NCBI RefSeq assembly: GCF_000426845.1
Contig: NZ_AUGD01000010.1
Span: 278,376-342,375, forward strand
Reading direction: 5' to 3'
DNA: 64,000 nt
Source of the DNA: Bradyrhizobium sp. in8p8
GTDB lineage: Bacteria > Pseudomonadota > Alphaproteobacteria > Rhizobiales > Xanthobacteraceae
Position numbers and translations under genes: made by a program. Position 1 is the first letter of the stretch, and each line of letters opens with the position of its first letter. Below, piece by piece: positions 44,595-54,159 of the stretch. The notes beneath the pieces are model-generated. The model saw only the letters and a program-made list of their open reading frames with translations. It had not been told where the DNA came from and made no database searches.

Positions 44595-46112
44595 ATGAAC
44601 AAGGTGGAATTCCTCAGCGTCACCAAGGTTCCCTTTGCCGAACGCTACGACAATTTCATCGGCGGCAAGTTCGTGCCGCCGATCTCCGGCAAATATTTCG
44701 ACAATGCTTCGCCAGTGACCGGCCAGATCGTCTGCAAGATCGCGCGGTCCGATGCGCAGGATGTGGAGGCGGCGCTCGATGCGGCGCATGCCGCCAAGGT
44801 GGGGTGGGGCCGTACCAGCGTCGCCGAGCGCGCCGCGATCCTGAATCGGATCGCCGACCGCATGGAAGACAATCTCGAGCGCCTTGCGATTGCCGAGACC
44901 TGGGACAACGGCAAGCCGATCCGCGAGACCCGCGCCGCCGACCTCCCGCTCGCGATCGATCACTTCCGTTACTTCGCCGGCGTCGTCCGCGCGCAGGAAG
45001 GCTCGATCAGCGAGATCGACCACGACACCATCGCCTATCATTTCCACGAGCCGCTCGGAGTTGTCGGCCAGATCATCCCCTGGAACTTCCCGCTGCTGAT
45101 GGCCTGCTGGAAGCTCGCCCCGGCGCTCGCTGCCGGCAATTGTGTCGTGCTCAAACCTGCCGAGCAGACCCCGGCCTCGATCATGGTCTGGGCCGAGATC
45201 ATCGCCGACATCCTGCCGCCGGGCGTCCTCAACATCGTCAACGGCTTTGGCCTGGAAGCGGGCAAGCCGCTGGCGTCGAGCCCGCGCATCGCCAAGATCG
45301 CCTTCACCGGCGAGACCACGACCGGCCGGCTGATCATGCAGTACGCCAGCCAGAACCTCATTCCGGTCACGCTGGAGCTCGGCGGCAAGTCGCCGAACAT
45401 CTTCTTCAAGGACGTCATCGCCGAAGACGACGACTTCTTCGACAAGGCGATCGAAGGATTTGTGATGTTCGCGCTGAACCAGGGCGAGGTCTGCACCTGT
45501 CCGAGCCGCGCGCTTGTCCACGCGGACATCTATGACCGCTTCATGGAGCGGGCGTTGAAGCGGGTCGCCGCGATCAAGCAGGGCGATCCCCGCGATCCCA
45601 CGACCATGATCGGCGCCCAGGCCTCTGGCGAGCAGCTGTCCAAGATCCTCTCCTACATCGACATCGGCAGGCAGGAAGGCGCCAAGGTGCTCGCCGGTGG
45701 TCAACGTGCCGAACTGACGGGTGATCTCGCCGGCGGCTTCTATATCCAGCCGACCGTGTTCGAGGGGCACAACAAGATGCGGATTTTCCAGGAGGAGATT
45801 TTTGGCCCGGTCGTCTCGGTCACGACCTTCAAGTCTGACGAGGAAGCGCTCGCGATCGCCAACGATACGCTCTACGGCTTAGGTGCCGGTGTCTGGAGCC
45901 GCGATGCCAATCGCTGCTACCGTTTCGGCCGGGAGATCCAGGCCGGCCGTGTCTGGACCAACTGCTATCATGCCTATCCCGCGCATGCGGCGTTCGGCGG
46001 ATACAAGCAGTCGGGCGTCGGCCGCGAGACCCACAAGATGATGCTCGATCACTATCAACAGACCAAGAACCTCCTGGTCAGCTACAGCCCGAAGAAGCTC
46101 GGCTTCTTCTGA
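44595..46112 (+). CDS. NAD-dependent aldehyde dehydrogenase (acetaldehyde/ExaC-type)
   Basis: The 505-residue enzyme oxidises an aldehyde to the acid. Motifs are the NAD-site IIPWNFPLLMACWKLAPAL, the Glu in TLELGGKSPNIFF, the catalytic Cys in NQGEVCTCPSRALV, and EEIFGPVVSVTTF. The double Cys around the active site and the C-terminal NLLVSYSPKKLGFF are typical of AldB/ExaC acetaldehyde dehydrogenases used in ethanol or acetoin metabolism. GGGAGTG precedes the ATG. It follows the GAF/Fis regulator by 212 bases with two dyads between, and ends at a palindromic terminator. Confidence 0.93.
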   Translation: MNKVEFLSVTKVPFAERYDNFIGGKFVPPISGKYFDNASPVTGQIVCKIARSDAQDVEAALDAAHAAKVGWGRTSVAERAAILNRIADRMEDNLERLAIAETWDNGKPIRETRAADLPLAIDHFRYFAGVVRAQEGSISEIDHDTIAYHFHEPLGVVGQIIPWNFPLLMACWKLAPALAAGNCVVLKPAEQTPASIMVWAEIIADILPPGVLNIVNGFGLEAGKPLASSPRIAKIAFTGETTTGRLIMQYASQNLIPVTLELGGKSPNIFFKDVIAEDDDFFDKAIEGFVMFALNQGEVCTCPSRALVHADIYDRFMERALKRVAAIKQGDPRDPTTMIGAQASGEQLSKILSYIDIGRQEGAKVLAGGQRAELTGDLAGGFYIQPTVFEGHNKMRIFQEEIFGPVVSVTTFKSDEEALAIANDTLYGLGAGVWSRDANRCYRFGREIQAGRVWTNCYHAYPAHAAFGGYKQSGVGRETHKMMLDHYQQTKNLLVSYSPKKLGFF

Positions 46113-46130
46113 ACGAATAGTTCGAGAGGG

Positions 46131-46149
46131 CGGCGCCGTTCCGGCGCCG
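46131..46149 (+). terminator. terminator-like hairpin after the aldehyde dehydrogenase gene
   Basis: CGGCGCCG, TTC, CGGCGCCG: two 8-base arms, flanked by GAGAGGG and TTCTCT that extend the stem imperfectly. It begins 19 bases after the stop. The T-tract is short. Confidence 0.6.
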
Positions 46150-46371
46150 TTCTCTGAAACGCGGCCATGTGGCCAATCGTTGTTGATCCGCTCACGATTC
46201 GCGCGCGATCGCTTGCATAGATTTGTTGCCCGATCCGCGCCAAAGATTTTGCAATATTTCGATCAGGTTGCAGTGCGGCATAATGAAAGGCGTGGCATGC
46301 CGCCGCGGTGCTTCCGCACGCGGTTGACTTGGGTTAGAGAGGGCGAAAGTTTTCTCTGACCCGGAATTCCT

Positions 46372-47394
46372 ATGGCCGCACCCAAGAAAGCCGCCGCAAG
46401 CACTCCACAGGACAAGACTGACGGCGGTTCGCCTCCGGAATTCACCAGGGAGCAGGAGCTCAAGGCGTTCCGCGACATGCTCCTGATCCGGCGGTTCGAG
46501 GAAAAGGCCGGGCAGCTCTACGGCATGGGCGCGATCGGCGGCTTCTGCCATCTCTATATCGGCCAGGAGGCCGTGGTGGTCGGCATGCAGATGGCCCTGA
46601 AACAGGGCGATCAGGTCATCACCGGCTATCGCGATCACGGTCACATGCTTGCCACCGGCATGGACGCCAACGGCGTCATGGCCGAGCTCACGGGCCGCCG
46701 CGGCGGCTATTCCAAGGGCAAGGGCGGCTCCATGCACATGTTCAGCAAGGAGAAGCATTTCTACGGCGGCCACGGCATCGTCGGCGCCCAGGTCTCGCTC
46801 GGCACCGGGCTTGCCTTCGCCAATCACTATCGCGGCAACGACAATATCAGCGTCACCTATTTCGGCGACGGCGCGGCCAACCAGGGCCAGGTCTATGAGA
46901 GCTTCAACATGGCGGAGCTCTGGAAGCTGCCGGTGATCTACGTCATCGAGAACAACCGCTACGCCATGGGCACCTCCGTCTCGCGCGCCTCGGCGCAGCA
47001 GGATTTTTCCAAGCGCGGCGTGTCCTTCAACATCCCCGGCAAGCAAATCGACGGCATGGACGTGCGCGCCGTCAAGGCGGCGGGCGAGGAGGCTGCGGCC
47101 TGGTGCCGCGCGGGCAAGGGCCCGTTCATCCTGGAGATGCAAACCTACCGCTATCGCGGTCACTCGATGTCCGACCCCGCAAAATATCGCACGCGCGAGG
47201 AGGTCGAGAAGGTCCGCCACGATCAGGACCCGATCGAGCAGGTGCGCAATCGCCTCCTCGCAGCGAAGGTCAGCGAGCAGGATCTCAAGGCGATCGACGC
47301 CGAGGTGCGTGACGTCGTCAACGCCGCCGCCGATTTCGCCCAGCATGATCCCGAGCCGGATGCAGCCGAGCTCTGGACCGACGTTTACCGCTGA
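46372..47394 (+). CDS. pdhA: pyruvate dehydrogenase E1 component, alpha subunit
   Basis: PdhA and PdhB form the heterotetrameric E1 that decarboxylates pyruvate with thiamine diphosphate. The 340-residue product has ELKAFRDMLLIRRFEEKAGQ, GHGIVGAQVSLGTG, the thiamine-diphosphate site GDGAANQGQVYESFN and the regulatory-loop region YRYRGHSMSDPAKYRTREEV known from mitochondrial-type E1-alpha. A short Lys/Ala/Pro-rich N-terminal tail is present. It leads the run pdhA-pdhB-DUF5076-deaminase-pdhC-small membrane gene-lpd. The 260 bases before it hold its promoter. Confidence 0.97.
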   Translation: MAAPKKAAASTPQDKTDGGSPPEFTREQELKAFRDMLLIRRFEEKAGQLYGMGAIGGFCHLYIGQEAVVVGMQMALKQGDQVITGYRDHGHMLATGMDANGVMAELTGRRGGYSKGKGGSMHMFSKEKHFYGGHGIVGAQVSLGTGLAFANHYRGNDNISVTYFGDGAANQGQVYESFNMAELWKLPVIYVIENNRYAMGTSVSRASAQQDFSKRGVSFNIPGKQIDGMDVRAVKAAGEEAAAWCRAGKGPFILEMQTYRYRGHSMSDPAKYRTREEVEKVRHDQDPIEQVRNRLLAAKVSEQDLKAIDAEVRDVVNAAADFAQHDPEPDAAELWTDVYR

Positions 47395-47423
47395 ACGCGC
47401 GCAAGCTTTCCTTTGGAGTCGAT

Positions 47424-48818
<1,395 letters not shown>

Positions 48819-48821
48819 ACC

Positions 48822-49124
48822 ATGGCGGGCCCGAAGGAGCAGCCACTGCCGCCCGATGTCATGACCCGCGACGACGCGGTCGAGATCCTGCGCGTGTTCG
48901 TGCTGGACGGCGGGCTGTCGATGGCGTTCCAGCGCGCCTTCGAGGAGCCCGACATGTGGGGCCTCCTGCTGGTCGATCTCGCCCGTCACGCCGCGCGCGC
49001 CTATGCACGCGAGAGCGAGTATACCGAGGAGGACGCGCTGAACCGGATCCTCGAGATGTTCCAGGCCGAGATCGAGCGTCCCACCGACACCGGCACGACG
49101 ACGCCGCGCGGCAAGGGGCACTGA
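48822..49124 (+). CDS. DUF5076 protein
   Basis: The 100-residue acidic protein fits DUF5076: MTRDDAVEILRVFVLDGGLSMAFQRAF, then WGLLLVDLARHAARAYA and EEDALNRILEMFQAEIERP. It is all-helical by appearance, soluble and without cofactor motifs. It starts 3 bases after pdhB and ends 2 bases before the next start, so it is co-translated with the PDH genes. Its placement suggests a role tied to the complex or its neighbour, but none is known. Confidence 0.85.
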   Translation: MAGPKEQPLPPDVMTRDDAVEILRVFVLDGGLSMAFQRAFEEPDMWGLLLVDLARHAARAYARESEYTEEDALNRILEMFQAEIERPTDTGTTTPRGKGH

Positions 49125-49126
49125 TC

Positions 49127-49579
49127 GTGGCAATCGAATCCTATCACTACGATTTCATGCTGGAAGCGATCCGCGAGGCGGAATCCTCGATCGCGCAGGG
49201 CGGTCTGCCGATCGGTGCCGTGCTGACGCGCGGCAACAAGATCATCGCGCGCGGCCACAACAATCGCGTGCAGGAGAACAATCCCATTCTGCACGGCGAG
49301 ATGAGCTGCCTGCGCGAAGCGGGCGCGATCTCGTTCCACGACACCGTCATGTACACCACGCTGTCGCCATGCTCGATGTGCGCCGGCGCGCTCGCGCTGT
49401 TCAAGGTCAGGCTGGTCGTGATCGGGGAATCCGTCACCTTCGAGGGATCCAAGGACATCCTCGACAAGTTCGGGATCCCGTGGATCGACCTCGCCGACGA
49501 CCGCTCCATCACCATGATGAAGAATTGGCGTTCCATCGCTGCCAATGAGCGCCTGTGGCAGGGCGACATCGGCAACTAA
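49127..49579 (+). CDS. cytosine/nucleoside deaminase resembling yeast Fcy1
   Basis: The 150-residue zinc deaminase has HGEMSCLREAG (His56 ligand, Glu58 proton shuttle) and TLSPCSMCAGA (Cys82 and Cys85 ligands). Along its whole length it resembles the yeast cytosine deaminase Fcy1: GGLPIGAVL, the ARGHNNRVQ region, MYTTLSPC, VVIGESVTFEG and a final WQGDIGN (Fcy1 ends WFEDIGE, with the substrate-contacting Asp). This is unlike the bacterial TIM-barrel CodA. The substrate may be cytosine or a related amino-heterocycle. Start is GTG, 2 bases after the DUF5076 stop, with an AGGGG site. Why it lies inside the PDH operon is unknown. Confidence 0.82.
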   Translation: MAIESYHYDFMLEAIREAESSIAQGGLPIGAVLTRGNKIIARGHNNRVQENNPILHGEMSCLREAGAISFHDTVMYTTLSPCSMCAGALALFKVRLVVIGESVTFEGSKDILDKFGIPWIDLADDRSITMMKNWRSIAANERLWQGDIGN

Positions 49580-49641
49580 ACCTGGTCTGGTCGTCTTCGC
49601 TGTCGGAGGCGACGTTTTGAGAAGTTCTTCGTGAGGTCAGC

Positions 49642-51018
49642 ATGCCCATCAACATCCTGATGCCCGCTCTGTCGCCGACGATGGAGAAGGGCAACCTCGC
49701 CAAGTGGCTGAAGAAGGAAGGCGACAAGGTCAAATCCGGCGACGTCATCGCCGAGATCGAGACCGACAAGGCGACCATGGAGGTCGAGGCCATCGACGAG
49801 GGCACCATCGCGAAGATCCTGGTGCCCGAGGGCACGCAGGATGTTCCGGTCAACGATGTGATTGCCGTGCTCGCGGGCGAAGGCGAGGACGTGAAGGCTG
49901 CGGGTAGCGCCAAGCCCAGCGCGTCGGCCGCGCCCCCGAAAGCTGCTGAAAAGACGGCAGACAAGCCCGCTGTGACTCCTGCTGCTGCGCCTGCTCCTGC
50001 GCCAGCGCCGGCGGCGCCCAGCGCGGCTCCGAGCGCCGCGACAGCTGCGCCGCAGGCTGCAGCTCCGGCCGCACAGGCCAATGGCCACGGCGGTCGCGTG
50101 TTCTCGTCGCCCCTGGCGCGACGCCTTGCGAAGGAAGCAGGCATCGATGTTGCGATGATCGCCGGTTCTGGTCCACACGGCCGCGTCGTCGCCCGCGACG
50201 TCGAGCAGGCCAAGTCCGGCAAGGGCCCGAAAGCACCGGCTGCAGCGCCGTCAGGCGCGCCCTCGATCGCGCCGACCATGTCGGACAAGCAGATCCTGTC
50301 GCTGTTCGAGCCCGGCTCCTACGACATCATCCCGCATGACGGCATGCGCCGCACGATTGCGCAGCGCCTGACCGCATCGATCCAGAACGTCCCGCACTTC
50401 TATCTCACCATCGACTGCGACATCGGCAAGCTGCTCGCCGCGCGCGAGGAGATCAACGCCGCCGCGCCGAAGGACAAGGAGAAGAAGCCGCTCTACAAGA
50501 TCTCCGTCAACGACTTCGTTATCAAGGCGATGGCGGTCGCGCTGCAGAAGATCCCGAACTGCAACGTCAGCTGGACCGAAAGCGGCATGGTCAAGCACCA
50601 CCATTCCGACGTCGGTGTTGCCGTGGCGATGCCGGGCGGCCTGATCACTCCGATCATCCGCAAGGCGGAGACCAAGACGCTCTCGACCATCTCCAACGAG
50701 ATGAAGGATTTCGCCGCGCGCGCACGTTCCCGCAAGTTGAAGCCCGAGGAATACCAGGGTGGCACAACGGCCGTCTCCAATCTCGGCATGTACGGCATCA
50801 ATCACTTCACGGCCGTGATCAATCCGCCGCATGCGACGATCCTTGCCGTCGGCACCAGCGAGGAGCGCCCCGTGGTGCGCGGCGGCAAGATCGAGATCGC
50901 GCACATGATGAGCGTGACCTTGTCCTGCGATCACCGCGCCATCGACGGCGCCCTCGGCGCCGAGCTGATCGGCGCATTCAAGCAGCTGATCGAAAATCCC
51001 GTCATGATGATGGTCTGA
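49642..51018 (+). CDS. pdhC: pyruvate dehydrogenase E2, dihydrolipoamide acetyltransferase
   Basis: The 458-residue protein has one lipoyl domain (residues 1-80; Lys in ETDKATMEVEA), an Ala/Pro linker, a peripheral-subunit-binding domain (about 150-190; FSSPLARRLAKEAGIDVAMI, GSGPHGRVVARDV), a second linker, and the catalytic core (about 230-458) with LSCDHRAIDGALGAEL, which contains the His and Asp of the acetyltransferase. Core size suits the 60-mer or 24-mer E2 assembly. It lies 62 bases after the deaminase gene. Confidence 0.97.
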   Translation: MPINILMPALSPTMEKGNLAKWLKKEGDKVKSGDVIAEIETDKATMEVEAIDEGTIAKILVPEGTQDVPVNDVIAVLAGEGEDVKAAGSAKPSASAAPPKAAEKTADKPAVTPAAAPAPAPAPAAPSAAPSAATAAPQAAAPAAQANGHGGRVFSSPLARRLAKEAGIDVAMIAGSGPHGRVVARDVEQAKSGKGPKAPAAAPSGAPSIAPTMSDKQILSLFEPGSYDIIPHDGMRRTIAQRLTASIQNVPHFYLTIDCDIGKLLAAREEINAAAPKDKEKKPLYKISVNDFVIKAMAVALQKIPNCNVSWTESGMVKHHHSDVGVAVAMPGGLITPIIRKAETKTLSTISNEMKDFAARARSRKLKPEEYQGGTTAVSNLGMYGINHFTAVINPPHATILAVGTSEERPVVRGGKIEIAHMMSVTLSCDHRAIDGALGAELIGAFKQLIENPVMMMV

Positions 51019-51034
51019 CGCGGCGGCAGAGGGG

Positions 51035-51274
51035 GTGATCTTGCATGTCCGGACGCGCTGGCCATGGATATCGCTGCTGCTCGGCGCTGGCGTCGCGCTC
51101 AACCCGGTCGGGCTCGATTTTCTTCAGTCCGCCTTCCTGTCGGGAGAGCAGCTGTCGCGGAACATCGCTCAACCCATCGTGTTGAGCGCGCTGGCCATTC
51201 TTGTCCTTATTGGGACCATCGAATGGCTGGCCAGGTTTGTTGTCGTCAAGCGCCGCGCCCGCGGCGCCTCTTGA
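51035..51274 (+). CDS. small membrane protein between pdhC and lpd
   Basis: The 79-residue product has two hydrophobic segments (about residues 10-30, WPWISLLLGAGVALNPVGL, and 46-66, PIVLSALAILVLIGTIEWL) and a basic end (VVVKRRARGAS), which suggests a hairpin with both ends in the cytoplasm. Start is GTG with a GAGGG site; TTG 51041 is possible. It lies 16 bases after pdhC and 17 before lpd. No family recognised; the tight placement argues it is real. Confidence 0.6.
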   Translation: MILHVRTRWPWISLLLGAGVALNPVGLDFLQSAFLSGEQLSRNIAQPIVLSALAILVLIGTIEWLARFVVVKRRARGAS

Positions 51275-51291
51275 GTTGAACGGGAGCCGCC

Positions 51292-52713
51292 ATGGCCGAT
51301 ACATCCTTCGACGTCATCATCATCGGCTCAGGTCCCGGCGGCTACGTTGCTGCGATCCGTGCCGCGCAGCTCGGCCTCAAGACCGCAATCGTCGAAAAGT
51401 CCTATCTGGGCGGCATCTGCCTGAACTGGGGCTGCATCCCGACCAAGGCGCTGCTGCGTTCGGCGGAGATCTACCACTACATGCAGCATGCCGGGGATTA
51501 CGGCCTCTCGGCGGAAAAGGTCTCGTTCGATCCGAAGGCGGTGGTGCAGCGCTCGCGCGGCGTCTCCAAGCGCCTCAATGAGGGCGTCGGCTTCCTGATG
51601 AAGAAGAACAAGGTGAGCGTAATCTGGGGCGCCGCCATGATCGACGCGCCGGGCAAGATCACCGTGAAGAAGTCCGACGTCGAGGGACCGAAGGGCGCGT
51701 TGGGCGAGGGTGCCTATCAGGCCAAGCACATCATCGTCGCGACAGGTGCGCGGCCGCGCGTGCTGCCCGGGCTCGAGCCCGACAAGAAGCTGATCTGGAC
51801 CTATTTCGAGGCGATGGTGCCGGAGCGGATGCCGAAGTCGCTGCTGGTGGTCGGCTCCGGCGCGATCGGCATCGAGTTCGCCTCGTTCTTCCATACCATG
51901 GGCTCTGACGTCACTGTGGTCGAGGTGCTGCCGCAGATCCTGCCCGTTGAGGATGCCGAGATCGCAGGTCTTGCGCGCAAGCGGCTCGAGAAGCAGGGCA
52001 TCAAGATCATGACCTCGACCAAGGTGACCAAGCTGGAGAAGAAGGCCGATAGCGTCGTCGCCACCATCGACGACGGCAAGGGCAAGCCCGTCACCACCGA
52101 GTTCGAGCGAGTGATCTCGGCGGTCGGCGTCGCCGGGAACATCGAGAACCTCGGTCTCGAAAAGCTCGGCGTGAAGACCGACCGCGGCATCATCGTGATC
52201 GACGGCCACGGCAAGACCAACGTCCCCGGCATCTATGCCATTGGCGACGTCGCGGGCCCCCCGATGCTCGCGCACAAGGCCGAACATGAAGGCGTGATCT
52301 GTGTCGAGGCCATCAAGGGCCTCAACCCGCATCCCATGGACAAGAACATGATCCCGGGCTGCACCTACTGCCATCCACAGGTCGCATCGGTGGGCCTCAC
52401 CGAAGCCAAGGCCAAGGAGAGCGGCCGCGAGATCCGCGTCGGCCGCTTTCCCTTCGTCGGCAACGGCAAGGCCATCGCGCTCGGCGAGGACCAGGGCCTG
52501 GTCAAGGTCATCTTCGACAAGAAGACCGGCCAGCTGCTCGGCGCCCACATGGTCGGCGCCGAGGTCACCGAGCTGATCCAGGGTTACGTCGTCGCCATGA
52601 ATCTGGAGACGACGGAAGAAGAGCTGATGCACACGGTGTTCCCGCATCCGACGCTCTCGGAGATGATGAAGGAAGCCGTGCTGGATGCGTATGGAAGGGT
52701 GTTGAATGTTTGA
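51292..52713 (+). CDS. lpdA: dihydrolipoyl dehydrogenase (E3)
   Basis: E3 reoxidises dihydrolipoamide with FAD and NAD. The 473-residue product has IIGSGPGGYVAAIRAAQLG (FAD), the redox disulfide in GGICLNWGCIPTKALL, VVGSGAIGIEF (NAD), AIGDVAGPPMLAHKA, and the C-terminal interface with the catalytic His-Glu pair in FPHPTLSEMMKEA. It closes the PDH run. No lipoyl domain is fused to it. A REP-like repeat lies just after the stop. Confidence 0.97.
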   Translation: MADTSFDVIIIGSGPGGYVAAIRAAQLGLKTAIVEKSYLGGICLNWGCIPTKALLRSAEIYHYMQHAGDYGLSAEKVSFDPKAVVQRSRGVSKRLNEGVGFLMKKNKVSVIWGAAMIDAPGKITVKKSDVEGPKGALGEGAYQAKHIIVATGARPRVLPGLEPDKKLIWTYFEAMVPERMPKSLLVVGSGAIGIEFASFFHTMGSDVTVVEVLPQILPVEDAEIAGLARKRLEKQGIKIMTSTKVTKLEKKADSVVATIDDGKGKPVTTEFERVISAVGVAGNIENLGLEKLGVKTDRGIIVIDGHGKTNVPGIYAIGDVAGPPMLAHKAEHEGVICVEAIKGLNPHPMDKNMIPGCTYCHPQVASVGLTEAKAKESGREIRVGRFPFVGNGKAIALGEDQGLVKVIFDKKTGQLLGAHMVGAEVTELIQGYVVAMNLETTEEELMHTVFPHPTLSEMMKEAVLDAYGRVLNV

Positions 52714-52735
52714 CGGCGAGCACGCCGCCCGCCGT

Positions 52736-52792
52736 CGTCATTGCGAGCGAAGCGAAGCAATTGCTTCGTCGCAAGAGCTCCTTGCAATGACG
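52736..52792. repeat. intergenic palindromic repeat (REP-like)
   Basis: CGTCATTGCGAGCGAAGCGA at the left and TTGCAATGACG at the right are inverted, with GAAGCAATTGCTTC as an inner palindrome. This is a widespread short repeat type in bradyrhizobia and some other bacteria. It lies between lpdA and the threonine synthase gene. Confidence 0.75.
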
Positions 52793-52836
52793 AGAGGAAA
52801 TAGCTGCTTCAATAAGCAAGAAGAAAGAGCCCACGG

Positions 52837-54078
52837 ATGAAAGACAACGACAACCTCACCATCGAACGCCCGACCTTCGTCACCCATCTCGAATGCGCGA
52901 TGGAAGGCGATCACTACGCCGCCGACCAGGTCCACAACCTCTCCAAGGCCGGCAAGCCGCTGCTCGTCCGCTACGACCTCGCCGGCGTGAAGCAGGCGCT
53001 GACCAAGGATGCGCTCAGCCAGCGTCCCGGCGACATGTGGCGCTACCGTGAGCTGCTTCCGGTGCGCAAATGCAGGGACATCGTCTCGCTCGGCGAGGTG
53101 ACCACACCGCTGATCCGGCTGCCGAAGCTCGGCGCAAAGCTGGGCGGCGGCGAGATCATCGTCAAGGACGAGGGGCGGCTGCCGACCGGCTCATTCAAGG
53201 CACGCGGCCTCGTCATGGCGGTGTCGATGGGCAAGGCGCTCGGCATCAAGCACATGGCGATGCCGACCAACGGTAATGCCGGCGCGGCGCTGGCGGCCTA
53301 TGCGACGAACTGCGGCATCAAGACAACGATCTTCTGTCCGGCCGACACGCCGGAAGTGAACGTCAGCGAGATCGAGCTGCAGGGCGCGACCGTCTACCGC
53401 GTCAACGGCTATATCGACGATTGCGGCAAGATCGTTGGCGAGGGCAAGGCAAAGGTCGGCTGGTTCGACACCTCGACGCTGAAGGAGCCGTACCGCATCG
53501 AAGGGAAGAAGACGATGGGTCTCGAGCTCGCCGAGCAGCTCGGCTGGGACGTGCCTGACGTGATCTTCTATCCGACCGGCGGCGGTACCGGCCTGATCGG
53601 CATGTGGAAGGCGTTCGACGAGCTCGAGAAGATCGGCTTCATCGGAAGCAAGCGCCCGCGCATGGTTGCGGTGCAGGCCTCCGGCTGCGCGCCGATGGTG
53701 CGCGCTTACGAGGCTGGCACGGAGCACGCCACACGATGGGAAGACGCCCAGACCATTGCGTCGGGTATCCGCGTGCCGCAGGCAATCGGCGATTTCCTGA
53801 TCTTGCGTGCTGTGCGCGAAAGCAAGGGCTTCGCGATCGCTGTCGACGATGACAAGATCTCCTCTGCGCTGAACGAGGTTGCGCGTGAGGAGGGGCTGTT
53901 GTTGTGCCCTGAGGGCGCCGCGACCTACGCCGCCTACAAGCAGAGCCTCGCCGACGGCCGCGTCTCGAAGGGTGACCGCGTGATGCTGTTCAACTGCGCG
54001 ACTGGCCTGAAGTACCCGCTGCCGCCGGTCACCCGCGCGCTCGATCGCCACAAGCCGATCGATTACGCGCAGTTCTAG
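52837..54078 (+). CDS. thrC: threonine synthase
   Basis: The PLP enzyme converts O-phosphohomoserine to threonine. The 413-residue protein has the PLP Lys in LPTGSFKARGLVMAVS, TNGNAGAALAAYA, the phosphate cup FYPTGGGTGLIGMWKAF and a C-terminal LCPEGAATYAAYKQ. The domain pattern and length match the shorter threonine synthases (plant/archaeal-like) rather than the E. coli type. An N-terminal part with VTHLECAMEGDHY could bind zinc or be a substrate lid as in that subgroup. It is alone between repeats and a solute-binding gene. Confidence 0.88.
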   Translation: MKDNDNLTIERPTFVTHLECAMEGDHYAADQVHNLSKAGKPLLVRYDLAGVKQALTKDALSQRPGDMWRYRELLPVRKCRDIVSLGEVTTPLIRLPKLGAKLGGGEIIVKDEGRLPTGSFKARGLVMAVSMGKALGIKHMAMPTNGNAGAALAAYATNCGIKTTIFCPADTPEVNVSEIELQGATVYRVNGYIDDCGKIVGEGKAKVGWFDTSTLKEPYRIEGKKTMGLELAEQLGWDVPDVIFYPTGGGTGLIGMWKAFDELEKIGFIGSKRPRMVAVQASGCAPMVRAYEAGTEHATRWEDAQTIASGIRVPQAIGDFLILRAVRESKGFAIAVDDDKISSALNEVAREEGLLLCPEGAATYAAYKQSLADGRVSKGDRVMLFNCATGLKYPLPPVTRALDRHKPIDYAQF

Positions 54079-54101
54079 CGGCGCGATAGGCTACGAATGA
54101 T

Positions 54102-54127
54102 CCCTCTTCCCGTACGCGGGCAGAGGG
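54102..54127 (+). terminator. imperfect hairpin after thrC
   Basis: CCCTCT, T, CCCG, TACG, CGGG, C, AGAGGG: ten base pairs with one internal mismatch. It begins 24 bases past the thrC stop and 33 bases before the next ATG, so it may terminate thrC or form part of the leader of the next gene. No T-tract follows. Confidence 0.4.
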
Positions 54128-54159
54128 CCAAAAACAAAGATTTCGCTGGGGAGAGAACA

